Shown here one piece after another: positions 40,103 to 46,975 of a stretch of DNA of 64,000 nucleotides. Origin of the DNA: Deltaproteobacteria bacterium (GTDB taxonomy: Bacteria > Myxococcota_A > Polyangia > Nannocystales > Nannocystaceae); NCBI GenBank assembly GCA_016709225.1, contig JADJEE010000002.1, positions 1,860,001-1,924,000 of the forward strand, given 5' to 3'. The first letter of the stretch is position 1. Each line of letters opens with the position of its first letter. The position numbers and the translations under genes were made by a program. The notes under the pieces were generated by a model, which did not search any database, had not been told where the DNA came from, and saw only the letters and a list, made by a program, of their open reading frames with translations.

Positions 40103-41035
40103 TCACCACCGTGGCGTCGCGGTCGGTGCGACCGACGGCGGCGACGTGACGACGTTCGTCGGTGCGGTCGGCTGCTCGGCCGGCGGCTCGGGCTGCATCG
40201 GCGCGGGTGCGTCGGTGGCCGCATCGTCCACCGGTGCGGGCGCCTCGGGCGAGGGTGGCACCGCGGTCTCGGGTGGCGTCGTGGGCTCTTCGACCGGCGC
40301 GACGGGGGGCGGCGACGATGGGGCCGGCAGCGGCGCGTCGTCGACCGGCATCGGGTTCGCGGGCGCGGGCGCCGTGGTGCCGCGGCGGCGCTTCTTGCCG
40401 CCACCGAACGCGACCACGAGGCCGATGTTGGGCGACCACGAGAACGAGCAGAAGCCGGAGAACTGCACGTCGGCCGCGGTGCCGTGGTAGCGGTACGCGT
40501 CGTTGCACTTCCCCGACGGGAACATGCCGGAGAAGTCGACGCCGACGTTGAGGTAGACGGGCCCACCGATGCCGATGAACGCCCCGGGCCCCGCGACCCA
40601 GTGACCCACCACACCGCGGTGGTTGTTGAAGATCGCCGGCCCGACGCCGGCATGCACGAACGGCGAGAACCACCGCGAGCGGAAGAACACGTACTGCGCC
40701 GACGGCGTGATGAAGACCGTGTTGGTCGGCACCTGCTTGTGGATGCCCGGGTAGCTCGACTTGATCGACTCCGAGAAGATGAGGATCGAGTCCGACAGCG
40801 ACACGCCCAGCCCGAGGCCCGCGATCGCGAAGTAGCGGAAGCCCAACCCGAAGCCCAGCGAGGTAGCCTCGCGCGAGAAGCCCATGCCGAAGCCAAAGCT
40901 CGGCATCACGGTGTCGCGGCCCCAAGGTCGCGGGCCGTCGCTGGGGTTGGCGCGGGCCGCGTGTGCTGGTGTCGCGAGCACACACGCGATCGCACACGCG
41001 ATGGGGGCCGTCCCCGCAGCGAAGCGCCGTCGCAT
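40103..41035 (-). CDS. Outer-membrane beta-barrel protein with Pro-rich C-terminal tail
   Basis: 310 aa from ATG 41035. Signal peptide ending CVLATPAHAA. About 180 residues of alternating strands with aromatic girdles follow: GFGMGFSREATSLGFGLGF, RYFAIAGLGLGVSLSDSI, NTVFITPSAQYVFFRSRW, FSPFVHAGVGPAIFNNHR, GAFIGIGGPVYLNVGVDF, FSWSPNIGLVVAFGGGKK. The last 100 residues are Pro/Ala/Glu-rich (PSSPPPVAPVEEPTTPP), likely disordered and possibly reaching across the periplasm or outside. It is upstream of, and 189 nt from, the large TPR gene. A TACGAT box lies 6 nt before the ATG, suggesting a nearly leaderless mRNA. Confidence 0.82.
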   Translation of the reverse strand: MRRRFAAGTAPIACAIACVLATPAHAARANPSDGPRPWGRDTVMPSFGFGMGFSREATSLGFGLGFRYFAIAGLGLGVSLSDSILIFSESIKSSYPGIHKQVPTNTVFITPSAQYVFFRSRWFSPFVHAGVGPAIFNNHRGVVGHWVAGPGAFIGIGGPVYLNVGVDFSGMFPSGKCNDAYRYHGTAADVQFSGFCSFSWSPNIGLVVAFGGGKKRRRGTTAPAPANPMPVDDAPLPAPSSPPPVAPVEEPTTPPETAVPPSPEAPAPVDDAATDAPAPMQPEPPAEQPTAPTNVVTSPPSVAPTATPRW

Positions 41036-41041
41036 GCCCGC

Positions 41042-41047
41042 ATCGTA
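41042..41047 (-). promoter_or_regulatory. -10-like box TACGAT before the outer-membrane barrel gene
   Basis: TACGAT ends 6 nt before the ATG at 41035. No Shine-Dalgarno sequence is present. Confidence 0.4.
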
Positions 41048-41178
41048 GACCGAGAGCTGCCCGCGGCACCACCTTTGGGGCCCGAGGGCGTCACAGACAC
41101 ACCCCTGCGGCGCCGCAACGCACGTGCGCGGTTGCACCGCCGGCGCGCTTCCCACTACGATGGCCGCGCTTTCTCTGC

Positions 41179-41184
41179 AGGGGA
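41179..41184 (+). promoter_or_regulatory. Shine-Dalgarno AGGGGA for the Cys-rich lipoprotein
   Basis: It lies 8 nt before the ATG at 41193 and decides that start over ATG 41160. Confidence 0.5.
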
Positions 41185-41192
41185 CGACTTCG

Positions 41193-42071
41193 ATGATTCC
41201 GATGATGACGACGCGCGCGCACGGTTCGACTCGGGTTTCGCTGGCGACGGCGATGGTGGTGGCAACGGTGTTGATGGGTTGCCCGGCTGGCGACGACGGC
41301 GACACCGGCAACGTATCCGCCTCGATCGGCAGCGCCGAGAGCAGCGGCTCCGCGAGCGCGAGCGCGAGCGCAACCGCGACCGAGGGCATGACCGGCCAGA
41401 TGACGGCCGCGAGCATGACCGCGGGCAGCGAGGAGTCCGGCAGCTCGAGTGGTGGCCCGGTCGAGCCGCAGCCCAACGGCTCGACCTGCGAGGAGAACAC
41501 CGAGTGCGAGTCGGGGTTCTGCTTCTACATCAGCCTCATCGGCGGCATCTGTGGCGAGTGCAACGCCGACGCCGATTGTCCCGCGGGCGGCTGCAGCCTG
41601 CCCAACCCGCTCGCGGAGCCGCCGACGGGCGCGCACTGCAACATGGGCGCGGCCGGCGACGGCTGCATGAGCGACGAGGTCTGCACCGACGGTCTGGTGT
41701 GCGCGTCGATCATCAACGTACCCAACATCCTCGACGCCTCGACCTGCAGCGAGTGTCTGACCGACGCCGACTGCGACATGGGCATGTTGTGCTCGCCGAT
41801 GTACGACGTGCTCAACATCTCGGGCGAGAAGGTCTGCGTGGCGCCGGGCTCGGTGCCCAACGGCCAGGGCTGCGACTTCATGGGCTCGGGCGCGATGGCC
41901 TGCGAGTCGGGGCTGTGCGCGACCGTCGACATCATGACGTTGCTGCAGCTCGGTGTCTGCGGTGACTGCGGCGTCGATGCCGACTGCACCGCGCCCGACG
42001 TTTGCCTGCCGGCCGACATCGACACCGCCACCGGCGAGGTCACGCCGCCGACCTGCGGCGCCCCGGCGTAG
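41193..42071 (+). CDS. Cys-rich lipoprotein
   Basis: 292 aa. ATG 41193 is chosen because AGGGGA (41179-41184) lies 8 nt upstream, though ATG at 41160 is in frame. Signal SLATAMVVATVLMGCPAGDD with lipobox LMGC (about residue 29), then a Ser/Ala/Thr-rich linker (SGSASASASATATEG). The rest is a chain of Cys-rich units: STCEENTECESGFCF, GICGECNADADCPAGGC, STCSECLTDADCDMGMLC, GVCGDCGVDADCTAPDVC. This Dickkopf-like C-x-x-D-x-D-C pattern is common in Nannocystaceae surface proteins of unknown function. It ends 12 nt before the amidase gene. Confidence 0.82.
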   Translation: MIPMMTTRAHGSTRVSLATAMVVATVLMGCPAGDDGDTGNVSASIGSAESSGSASASASATATEGMTGQMTAASMTAGSEESGSSSGGPVEPQPNGSTCEENTECESGFCFYISLIGGICGECNADADCPAGGCSLPNPLAEPPTGAHCNMGAAGDGCMSDEVCTDGLVCASIINVPNILDASTCSECLTDADCDMGMLCSPMYDVLNISGEKVCVAPGSVPNGQGCDFMGSGAMACESGLCATVDIMTLLQLGVCGDCGVDADCTAPDVCLPADIDTATGEVTPPTCGAPA

Positions 42072-42083
42072 CCGAGCCCAGCG

Positions 42084-43550
42084 GTGTCGGACCTGCTCGA
42101 CGCTTCGGCGATGACCTTGGCCCGCTGGGTTCGCCAGCGGAAGGTCTCGCCGCGCGAGCTCGTCGATGCCCACATCGATCGCATCGGCGCGGTGAACCCC
42201 GCGCTCAATGCCGTCATCGCCCAGCGCTTCGACGCCGCCCGCCGCGAGGCCGAGCTCGCGCAGGCCCGGGTGATGTCGACCGACGATCCCGAGCAGCTGC
42301 CGCCGCTGCTCGGGCTGCCGTTCACGACCAAGGAGTACATCATGGCCGAGGGCATGCCGCTCTCGGCCGGCATCTGGTCGCGGCGCCACGTCGTCGCCGA
42401 TCGCGACGCCGAGACCGTGCGTCGCCTGACCGCCGCGGGTGCGATCCTCGTGGGCATCACCAACGTGCCCGAGGGTGGTCTGTGGATGGAGACCTACAAC
42501 CCGGTGCACGGCCGCACCGTGAACCCGTGGGATCCACGGCATGCCGCGGGCGGCAGCAGCGGTGGCGAGGCTGCGATCGTGACCGCCGGCGGCGTCGCGT
42601 TCGGGCTGGCCTCGGACATCGGCGGATCGATCCGCATCCCCGCCGCGTTCTGCGGCGCGGTCGGGCACAAGCCGAGCGGCCGCATGGTGCCCAACACCGG
42701 CTTCTGGCCGCAGGCCCACGGCGAGCTGTCGGCGTACCTCGGCTGCGGACCGATCACGCGGCGCGTCGAGGACGTGATGCCGATCCTGCGCGTGCTGGCG
42801 GGGCCCGACGGCGTCGATGAAGTGGTGCGCCCGTGGACGCTGGGCGATCCCGACGCGGTCGACCTGCGCGACGTGGTGGTGTACCCGACCGAGGGCAACG
42901 GCACCACGCGGATCGCCGACGTCACGCGAAGGGCGATCCGCGACGCAGCGCGGGCGCTGCAGGAGCGCGGTGCGACGATCGCCGAGCTCGATGCGCCGCG
43001 GATGAAAAAGGCGTTCCTGATCTGGAGCGCGATGATGACGGCCGCCGAGGGCCCCAGCTACGCCGAGGTGCTCGGCAACGGCACGCCGATCTCGGCCGGT
43101 CGCGAGTTCCTGCGCCTGCTCACCGGTCGATCGCGACACACGCTGCCGGCGGTCGCCGTCGTCGGACTCGAGCGCATCGCGGCGCGCTTGCCCGGTGCAA
43201 TCGACAAGGCCATCGCCGACGGCCGCGCGCTGCAGGCCGAGCTCGAGCACACCCTCGGGCCGCGCGGCGTGATGCTGCATCCGCCGTACTCACGGCCCGC
43301 ACCGCGCCACTTCGCACCGATGCTGACGCCGTTCGACTTCGTGTGCACCGGCCTCTTCAACGTGCTCGAGTTCCCCGCGACGGTGGTGCCGACCGGCTTT
43401 GCCGAGGGCCTGCCGTTGGCCGTGCAGGTCATCGCGCGACGCGGCAACGATCACCTCACCCTCGCGGTGGCCGGGGCCCTCGAGCAGGCCTTCGGGGGCT
43501 GGCGGCGGGCCGATCCCAGCTGGCGGCTGCCGGCCGCCGACCGCGTCTAG
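42084..43550 (+). CDS. Amidase signature family hydrolase
   Basis: 488 aa from GTG 42084. Amidase-signature Ser-cisSer-Lys triad: Lys in LPFTTKEY (about residue 82), GGSSGGEAA with the cis-Ser (about 157), and DIGGSIRIPAAFCG with the nucleophile Ser (about 181). Other family marks: GITNVPEGGLWMETYNPVHG, VGHKPSGRMVPNTGFWP, FNVLEFPATVVPTGF and GLPLAVQVIARRG. The enzyme is cytosolic by appearance. FAAH- and GatA-like members hydrolyse amides; without a gatB/gatC neighbour a GatA role is unlikely, so the substrate is unknown. It begins 12 nt after the Cys-rich lipoprotein. Confidence 0.92.
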   Translation: MSDLLDASAMTLARWVRQRKVSPRELVDAHIDRIGAVNPALNAVIAQRFDAARREAELAQARVMSTDDPEQLPPLLGLPFTTKEYIMAEGMPLSAGIWSRRHVVADRDAETVRRLTAAGAILVGITNVPEGGLWMETYNPVHGRTVNPWDPRHAAGGSSGGEAAIVTAGGVAFGLASDIGGSIRIPAAFCGAVGHKPSGRMVPNTGFWPQAHGELSAYLGCGPITRRVEDVMPILRVLAGPDGVDEVVRPWTLGDPDAVDLRDVVVYPTEGNGTTRIADVTRRAIRDAARALQERGATIAELDAPRMKKAFLIWSAMMTAAEGPSYAEVLGNGTPISAGREFLRLLTGRSRHTLPAVAVVGLERIAARLPGAIDKAIADGRALQAELEHTLGPRGVMLHPPYSRPAPRHFAPMLTPFDFVCTGLFNVLEFPATVVPTGFAEGLPLAVQVIARRGNDHLTLAVAGALEQAFGGWRRADPSWRLPAADRV

Positions 43551-43765
43551 CCACGGCACTGGGCGGCACGCCTGCCGCGTGCGGGCGCCCTGCGCGCGAC
43601 GGCGCCGAGCCGGCCCCACGCGACGGACCAAGCTCGCTGCAGGGGAGATCGCCCGCAGCCCCGAACCGGGCGGCGCGAATTCCGACGCGCCCCCCCAAGG
43701 AACTCGGCACGACCGCGCCGGGATGTGCTAACAACCTGCCCGCGCCACCCCTTGGCGCTTTGCGC

Positions 43766-43984
43766 ATGAGCAGCGACGACGCAATCGAGTTCGAAGGAAA
43801 GGTCGTCGAGGTCCTCAGCGGCGGCACCTTCAAGGTCAACGTTGGCGAAGGACACGACGTGATCGCCAAGCTGGCCGGCAAGATGCGGCGCTATCGCATC
43901 CGCGTGGTGCTCGGCGATCGCGTCACCGTGGCGGTGTCGCCCTACGATCCGACCCGCGGTCGCATCACCTATCGTCCGCGCTGA
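43766..43984 (+). CDS. infA: Translation initiation factor IF-1
   Basis: 72 aa, the normal IF-1 length. S1/OB-fold: IEFEGKVVEVLSGGTFKVNV, HDVIAKLAGKMRRYRIRVV, LGDRVTVAVSPYDPTRGRI, TYRPR. These match IF-1 strands and the conserved GKMR/GD.V..E.SPYD..(K/R)GRI blocks. The usual AKE N-terminus is replaced by SSDDA. IF-1 sits in the ribosomal A site during initiation. The gene stands alone after a 215-nt gap, not in a ribosomal protein operon, and there may be another infA elsewhere in the genome. Confidence 0.93.
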   Translation: MSSDDAIEFEGKVVEVLSGGTFKVNVGEGHDVIAKLAGKMRRYRIRVVLGDRVTVAVSPYDPTRGRITYRPR

Positions 43985-44037
43985 GGCGCAGCCCCCGGCG
44001 TCCGGAGCGGCACGTCGTCGCCGGCGGTCGAGACGCC

Positions 44038-44057
44038 GCGTGCACCTCGATGCACGC
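44038..44057. repeat. Inverted repeat downstream of infA
   Basis: GCGTGCA-N6-TGCACGC, perfect 7-bp arms about 54 nt after the infA stop. It could be a transcript-end hairpin; no U-tract follows. Confidence 0.3.
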
Positions 44058-44262
44058 GATGTGATCGAGCCCGCACGAACGTCGCCGCTTTGCCCATGGT
44101 TCTGGGCACATCCGTGAGCGCTCCCACGCGAAATCGAGGGACGCTTCGGTGCAACCCGGCTCGCGTCCGCGCGTCTTTCGTTGCGATGGCGGCAGGTCCC
44201 TTCGGGGGCTCACCGCGTGCATCGAGATGCGCCCCCTTGGCAGGGGTTGGGAGCGCTTGGAC

Positions 44263-45045
44263 GTGGCAACGCAATACATCGAGGACATCCGCGCGCTCGC
44301 TCGGCAGTTCCGAGCCAACGAGCGCAACCTGACGTTGTACTTCCCGGACTTCGACGCGCCGCCGGCGACGCAGTCGTTCAATCGCGTGTTCGGACCCCCA
44401 GTCGGACTCACGCAGCGCGAGTGGCCGGTCTATCCGCGTCTGCGCGAGCTGCTGTCCGAGGCCGATGCGCTCGATCGCTGGGACCCGCGGGATCTCCGAA
44501 TGGAGCACGTGTTCACCATCGATCTCGATGGCGTGCACCTCTACGGCGTTCCGCCGGGCGCGCGCGCAATGATGTTGTTCCTCAGCAACGCGAGCTATCA
44601 CCGCGCGTTCCACTGGGACAATCCCGACACCGCGGTGCTGTTCCTCGGCGCCGACGAGGTCGCGCGGGGCCTGTTCCAAGGGCCGATCCCCGATCGCTCG
44701 CTACGACGATGGAGCCGTCGCTTCGCGCTCGCGGCGATCGACGTGCCCGGCGACGTGTTCGACCCCGAGGCGCAGGAGGACCCTCGCATCGCCGCGCTGC
44801 ACGACGCGGTGTGGCAGGCACCTGCGCGCCTCGGTGGCCGCCCGATCTGGGTGCGCAACGACCAGACCACGCGGACCCCGACCGGTCCGTGGCGGCAGGT
44901 CGACACCAACCCCGGCATGAAGCTGGGGCTGCCGTCGTCGCCCGAGTTCCTCATGCAGTTCGAGCGCCGCTTCGCCGACGTCAACCTGGGCAACCAGGGC
45001 GTGATGTACGTGACCGGCCAGAGCGCGTGCTACCAGTCGTTCTGA
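44263..45045 (+). CDS. Conserved-looking protein of unknown function (about 260 aa)
   Basis: GTG 44263 is taken because GGGAG (44249-44253) lies about 9 nt upstream; ATG 44227 is in frame and possible. The protein starts VATQYIEDIRALARQFRANE and has no signal peptide. It contains LTLYFPDFDAPPATQSFNRV, FTIDLDGVHLYGVPPGARAM, NPDTAVLFLGADEVARGLFQ and GMKLGLPSSPEFLMQFERRF. Trp/Tyr-rich blocks and the even hydrophobic pattern suggest a compact mixed alpha/beta cytosolic protein. Family not recognised; DUF1963-like proteins are one possibility. Confidence 0.65.
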   Translation: MATQYIEDIRALARQFRANERNLTLYFPDFDAPPATQSFNRVFGPPVGLTQREWPVYPRLRELLSEADALDRWDPRDLRMEHVFTIDLDGVHLYGVPPGARAMMLFLSNASYHRAFHWDNPDTAVLFLGADEVARGLFQGPIPDRSLRRWSRRFALAAIDVPGDVFDPEAQEDPRIAALHDAVWQAPARLGGRPIWVRNDQTTRTPTGPWRQVDTNPGMKLGLPSSPEFLMQFERRFADVNLGNQGVMYVTGQSACYQSF

Positions 45046-45187
45046 TCGCGCAGACTCGGGATCCCCGCAGCGACGCAGCGACGTCACACGCGGACGCGAT
45101 CGCAAGTCCGCTCCGACGTGCGCTTGCACTGCGGCAATTCGCGACGTCGCGGGCGGCGAGGAGCGAGCGAGGGCCCATACTGGGGAC

Positions 45188-45712
45188 ATGAGTGCCAACG
45201 ATCCCACCGTCGCCGAGTACATGACCGCCCTGCCCGCGACCGCCGACGTGGGCCTGCGCCTCGCGGACGCCGAGGAGCGCATGACGATGGACAACATCCG
45301 CCACCTCGTCGTGATGCGCGAGGGACACGTGGTCGGCGTGTTGTCGAACCGCGACATCGCGGTGGCGTTGTCGACGCCCGGCACCGACGCGAAGAAGCTG
45401 CTGGTCGGCGACGCGATGAGCGAGCGCCCCTATGCGTGCGCACCGACGACGCGGCTGAGCGAGGTCGCGCTCGCGATGGAGGCCAACCGCTGGGGCTGCG
45501 CGTTGGTAATCGAGGGCGACGACGTCGTCGGTGTGTTCACGACGACGGACGCGCTGCGGGCCCTGCGTGCGCTCGCCACCGGACGCCCCGCCGAGCCGGC
45601 CACGCGGGCGCAGCACATGCCACCCGCCGAGCCCGAGCCCCCGCGCCACTTCAAGCTGCCCAAGCACCGCCCGATCACGGTCACGACGGGCATCTTCAAC
45701 GCCGGCTCCTGA
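45188..45712 (+). CDS. CBS-domain pair protein
   Basis: 174 aa. Two CBS domains: VAEYMTALPATADVGLRLAD to HLVVMREGHVVGVLSNRDIA (about 8-62), and DAMSERPYACAPTTRLSEVA to GCALVIEGDDVVGVFTTTDA (about 77-130). The V.G..S.RD and V.G.FT.TDAL endings are canonical and probably bind adenosine ligands (AMP/ATP/SAM). The last 40 residues are Pro-rich and basic (PRHFKLPKHRPITVTT). No enzyme domain is fused, so it would act as a small regulatory subunit; its partner is unknown. Confidence 0.9.
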   Translation: MSANDPTVAEYMTALPATADVGLRLADAEERMTMDNIRHLVVMREGHVVGVLSNRDIAVALSTPGTDAKKLLVGDAMSERPYACAPTTRLSEVALAMEANRWGCALVIEGDDVVGVFTTTDALRALRALATGRPAEPATRAQHMPPAEPEPPRHFKLPKHRPITVTTGIFNAGS

Positions 45713-45753
45713 CGCCACGACGCCCGCGTTTGCGGGGGCAAAGCAGCGCCTGC

Positions 45754-45759
45754 TAGCGT
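45754..45759 (+). promoter_or_regulatory. -10-like box TAGCGT (with TTGCGG -35) before the quinone-reductase-like gene
   Basis: TAGCGT is 10 nt before the ATG at 45770; TTGCGG at 45730-45735 is 18 nt upstream of it, giving a plausible complete promoter. Confidence 0.45.
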
Positions 45760-45769
45760 GCCGACCGCG

Positions 45770-46864
45770 ATGCAAGAGCCCCCACGAGGCCTCCACGCGG
45801 TCGTCCGTGCCCTGGCGAGCTCGCCTGTCGCCGCGCTCGAGCGCGGCGTCGAGCTGACGCCGCAGTCGTGGCCCGACGACGACGAGCTGCGCAGCGACGA
45901 CGTCATCGTCGAGGTGCGCAGCGCCAACGTCGGCTGGGTCGACCTGTTGATGTCGAGCGGGCAGTACCAGCACGTGCCCGAGCTGCCCTACACGCCCGGC
46001 CTCGAGTACGCCGGCGAGATCGTGTGGCGGGGCCGCGACGTCACCGGCGTCGAGATCGGCGCGGGCGTGATCGCCGATGGGCTCTCGACCGGCCCGCGCT
46101 CGAAGGGCGCCCACCGCCGCTGGGGAGGCTTCGCCCGCTGGGCAGTGGCGCCGGCCGACGCGGTGTTGCCGTTGCCGTCATCGTTCTCCTTCGACGAAGG
46201 CGCGTGCCTGCTCGGCGGAGCCGAGACCGCCTACCACGCGCTGGTCCACCGCGCGCGTCTGCGGGCCGGCGAGACCGTGCTCGTGCTCGGTGCGACCGGC
46301 TCGACCGGCCTCGCCGCGGTCGCGCTGGCCAAGCTCCAAGGGGCGATCGTGATCGCAGCGGGTCGTTCACCCGAGAAGCTGGCGGTCGTGCGCGCGCAGG
46401 GTGCGGATCACGTGATCGTGCTCGGCGACGATGCGCCGCGGCTGTCCGCCGAGGTCAAGCGGATCACCGATGGCCACGGCGCCGACGTGGTCTACGACCC
46501 TGTCGGTGGCGACGCGTCGAGCGAGGGTCTGCGCGCGGCGGCCTACGGCGCCCGCGTGCTGGTGGTCGGCTGGGCCAGCACACCGCTGGTCGCTCGCGGC
46601 GGCCGTGATCCGAACACGCTGCCGACCAACCTCATCCTCATGAAGAGCCTCGATGTGCTGGGCTCACCCGCTGCGATCGCCGTGCACCGCGATCCCAGCG
46701 TGCGAGCCCGTCGACTCACCGACATCTTGGCGTGGGCCCGCGCCGGCCGCATGCGGCCGCACGTCGGCGCGCACTTCGAGCTCGGCGAGCTGAACGCGGC
46801 CCTGCGCGCGAAGTGGGAAGGTCGCTACGCCGGCAACGTCGTGGTGCGGCCCACCGCGGGGTGA
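45770..46864 (+). CDS. Zinc-independent MDR-family quinone reductase-like oxidoreductase
   Basis: 364 aa. Medium-chain dehydrogenase/reductase: GroES-like domain with SANVGWVDLLMSSGQY and LPYTPGLEYAGEIVWRG, then the Rossmann domain with ETVLVLGATGSTGLAAVALA and VVYDPVGGDASSEGLRAA. The Cys/His zinc ligands of alcohol dehydrogenases are absent at the usual positions, as in the quinone oxidoreductase (QOR) branch, so it probably reduces quinones or enones with NADPH. ATG 45770 is preferred over GTG 45758 because the -10 box reaches 45759. It is followed by a separate transcription unit. Confidence 0.88.
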   Translation: MQEPPRGLHAVVRALASSPVAALERGVELTPQSWPDDDELRSDDVIVEVRSANVGWVDLLMSSGQYQHVPELPYTPGLEYAGEIVWRGRDVTGVEIGAGVIADGLSTGPRSKGAHRRWGGFARWAVAPADAVLPLPSSFSFDEGACLLGGAETAYHALVHRARLRAGETVLVLGATGSTGLAAVALAKLQGAIVIAAGRSPEKLAVVRAQGADHVIVLGDDAPRLSAEVKRITDGHGADVVYDPVGGDASSEGLRAAAYGARVLVVGWASTPLVARGGRDPNTLPTNLILMKSLDVLGSPAAIAVHRDPSVRARRLTDILAWARAGRMRPHVGAHFELGELNAALRAKWEGRYAGNVVVRPTAG

Positions 46865-46960
46865 GCTCGACGCCGGCCGGCACGACGCGCCGCAGAACCT
46901 CGTTTCACGGGTCCCCACGGGCACGCGTCCGCGCCCCTTCCCAAGCCCTCGCCGACCTCC

Positions 46961-46966
46961 TAGCGT
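46961..46966 (+). promoter_or_regulatory. -10-like box TAGCGT before the DUF1592/DUF1552 operon
   Basis: TAGCGT is 9 nt before the ATG at 46976. A weak -35 (TTCCCA) lies 17 nt upstream. Confidence 0.4.
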
Positions 46967-46975
46967 AACTCTGCA

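Noticed and set aside
36833..41965. 1710-codon open frame on the plus strand
   Set aside because: It is antisense to the TPR and barrel genes and then out of frame with the Cys-rich lipoprotein. No domain is seen.
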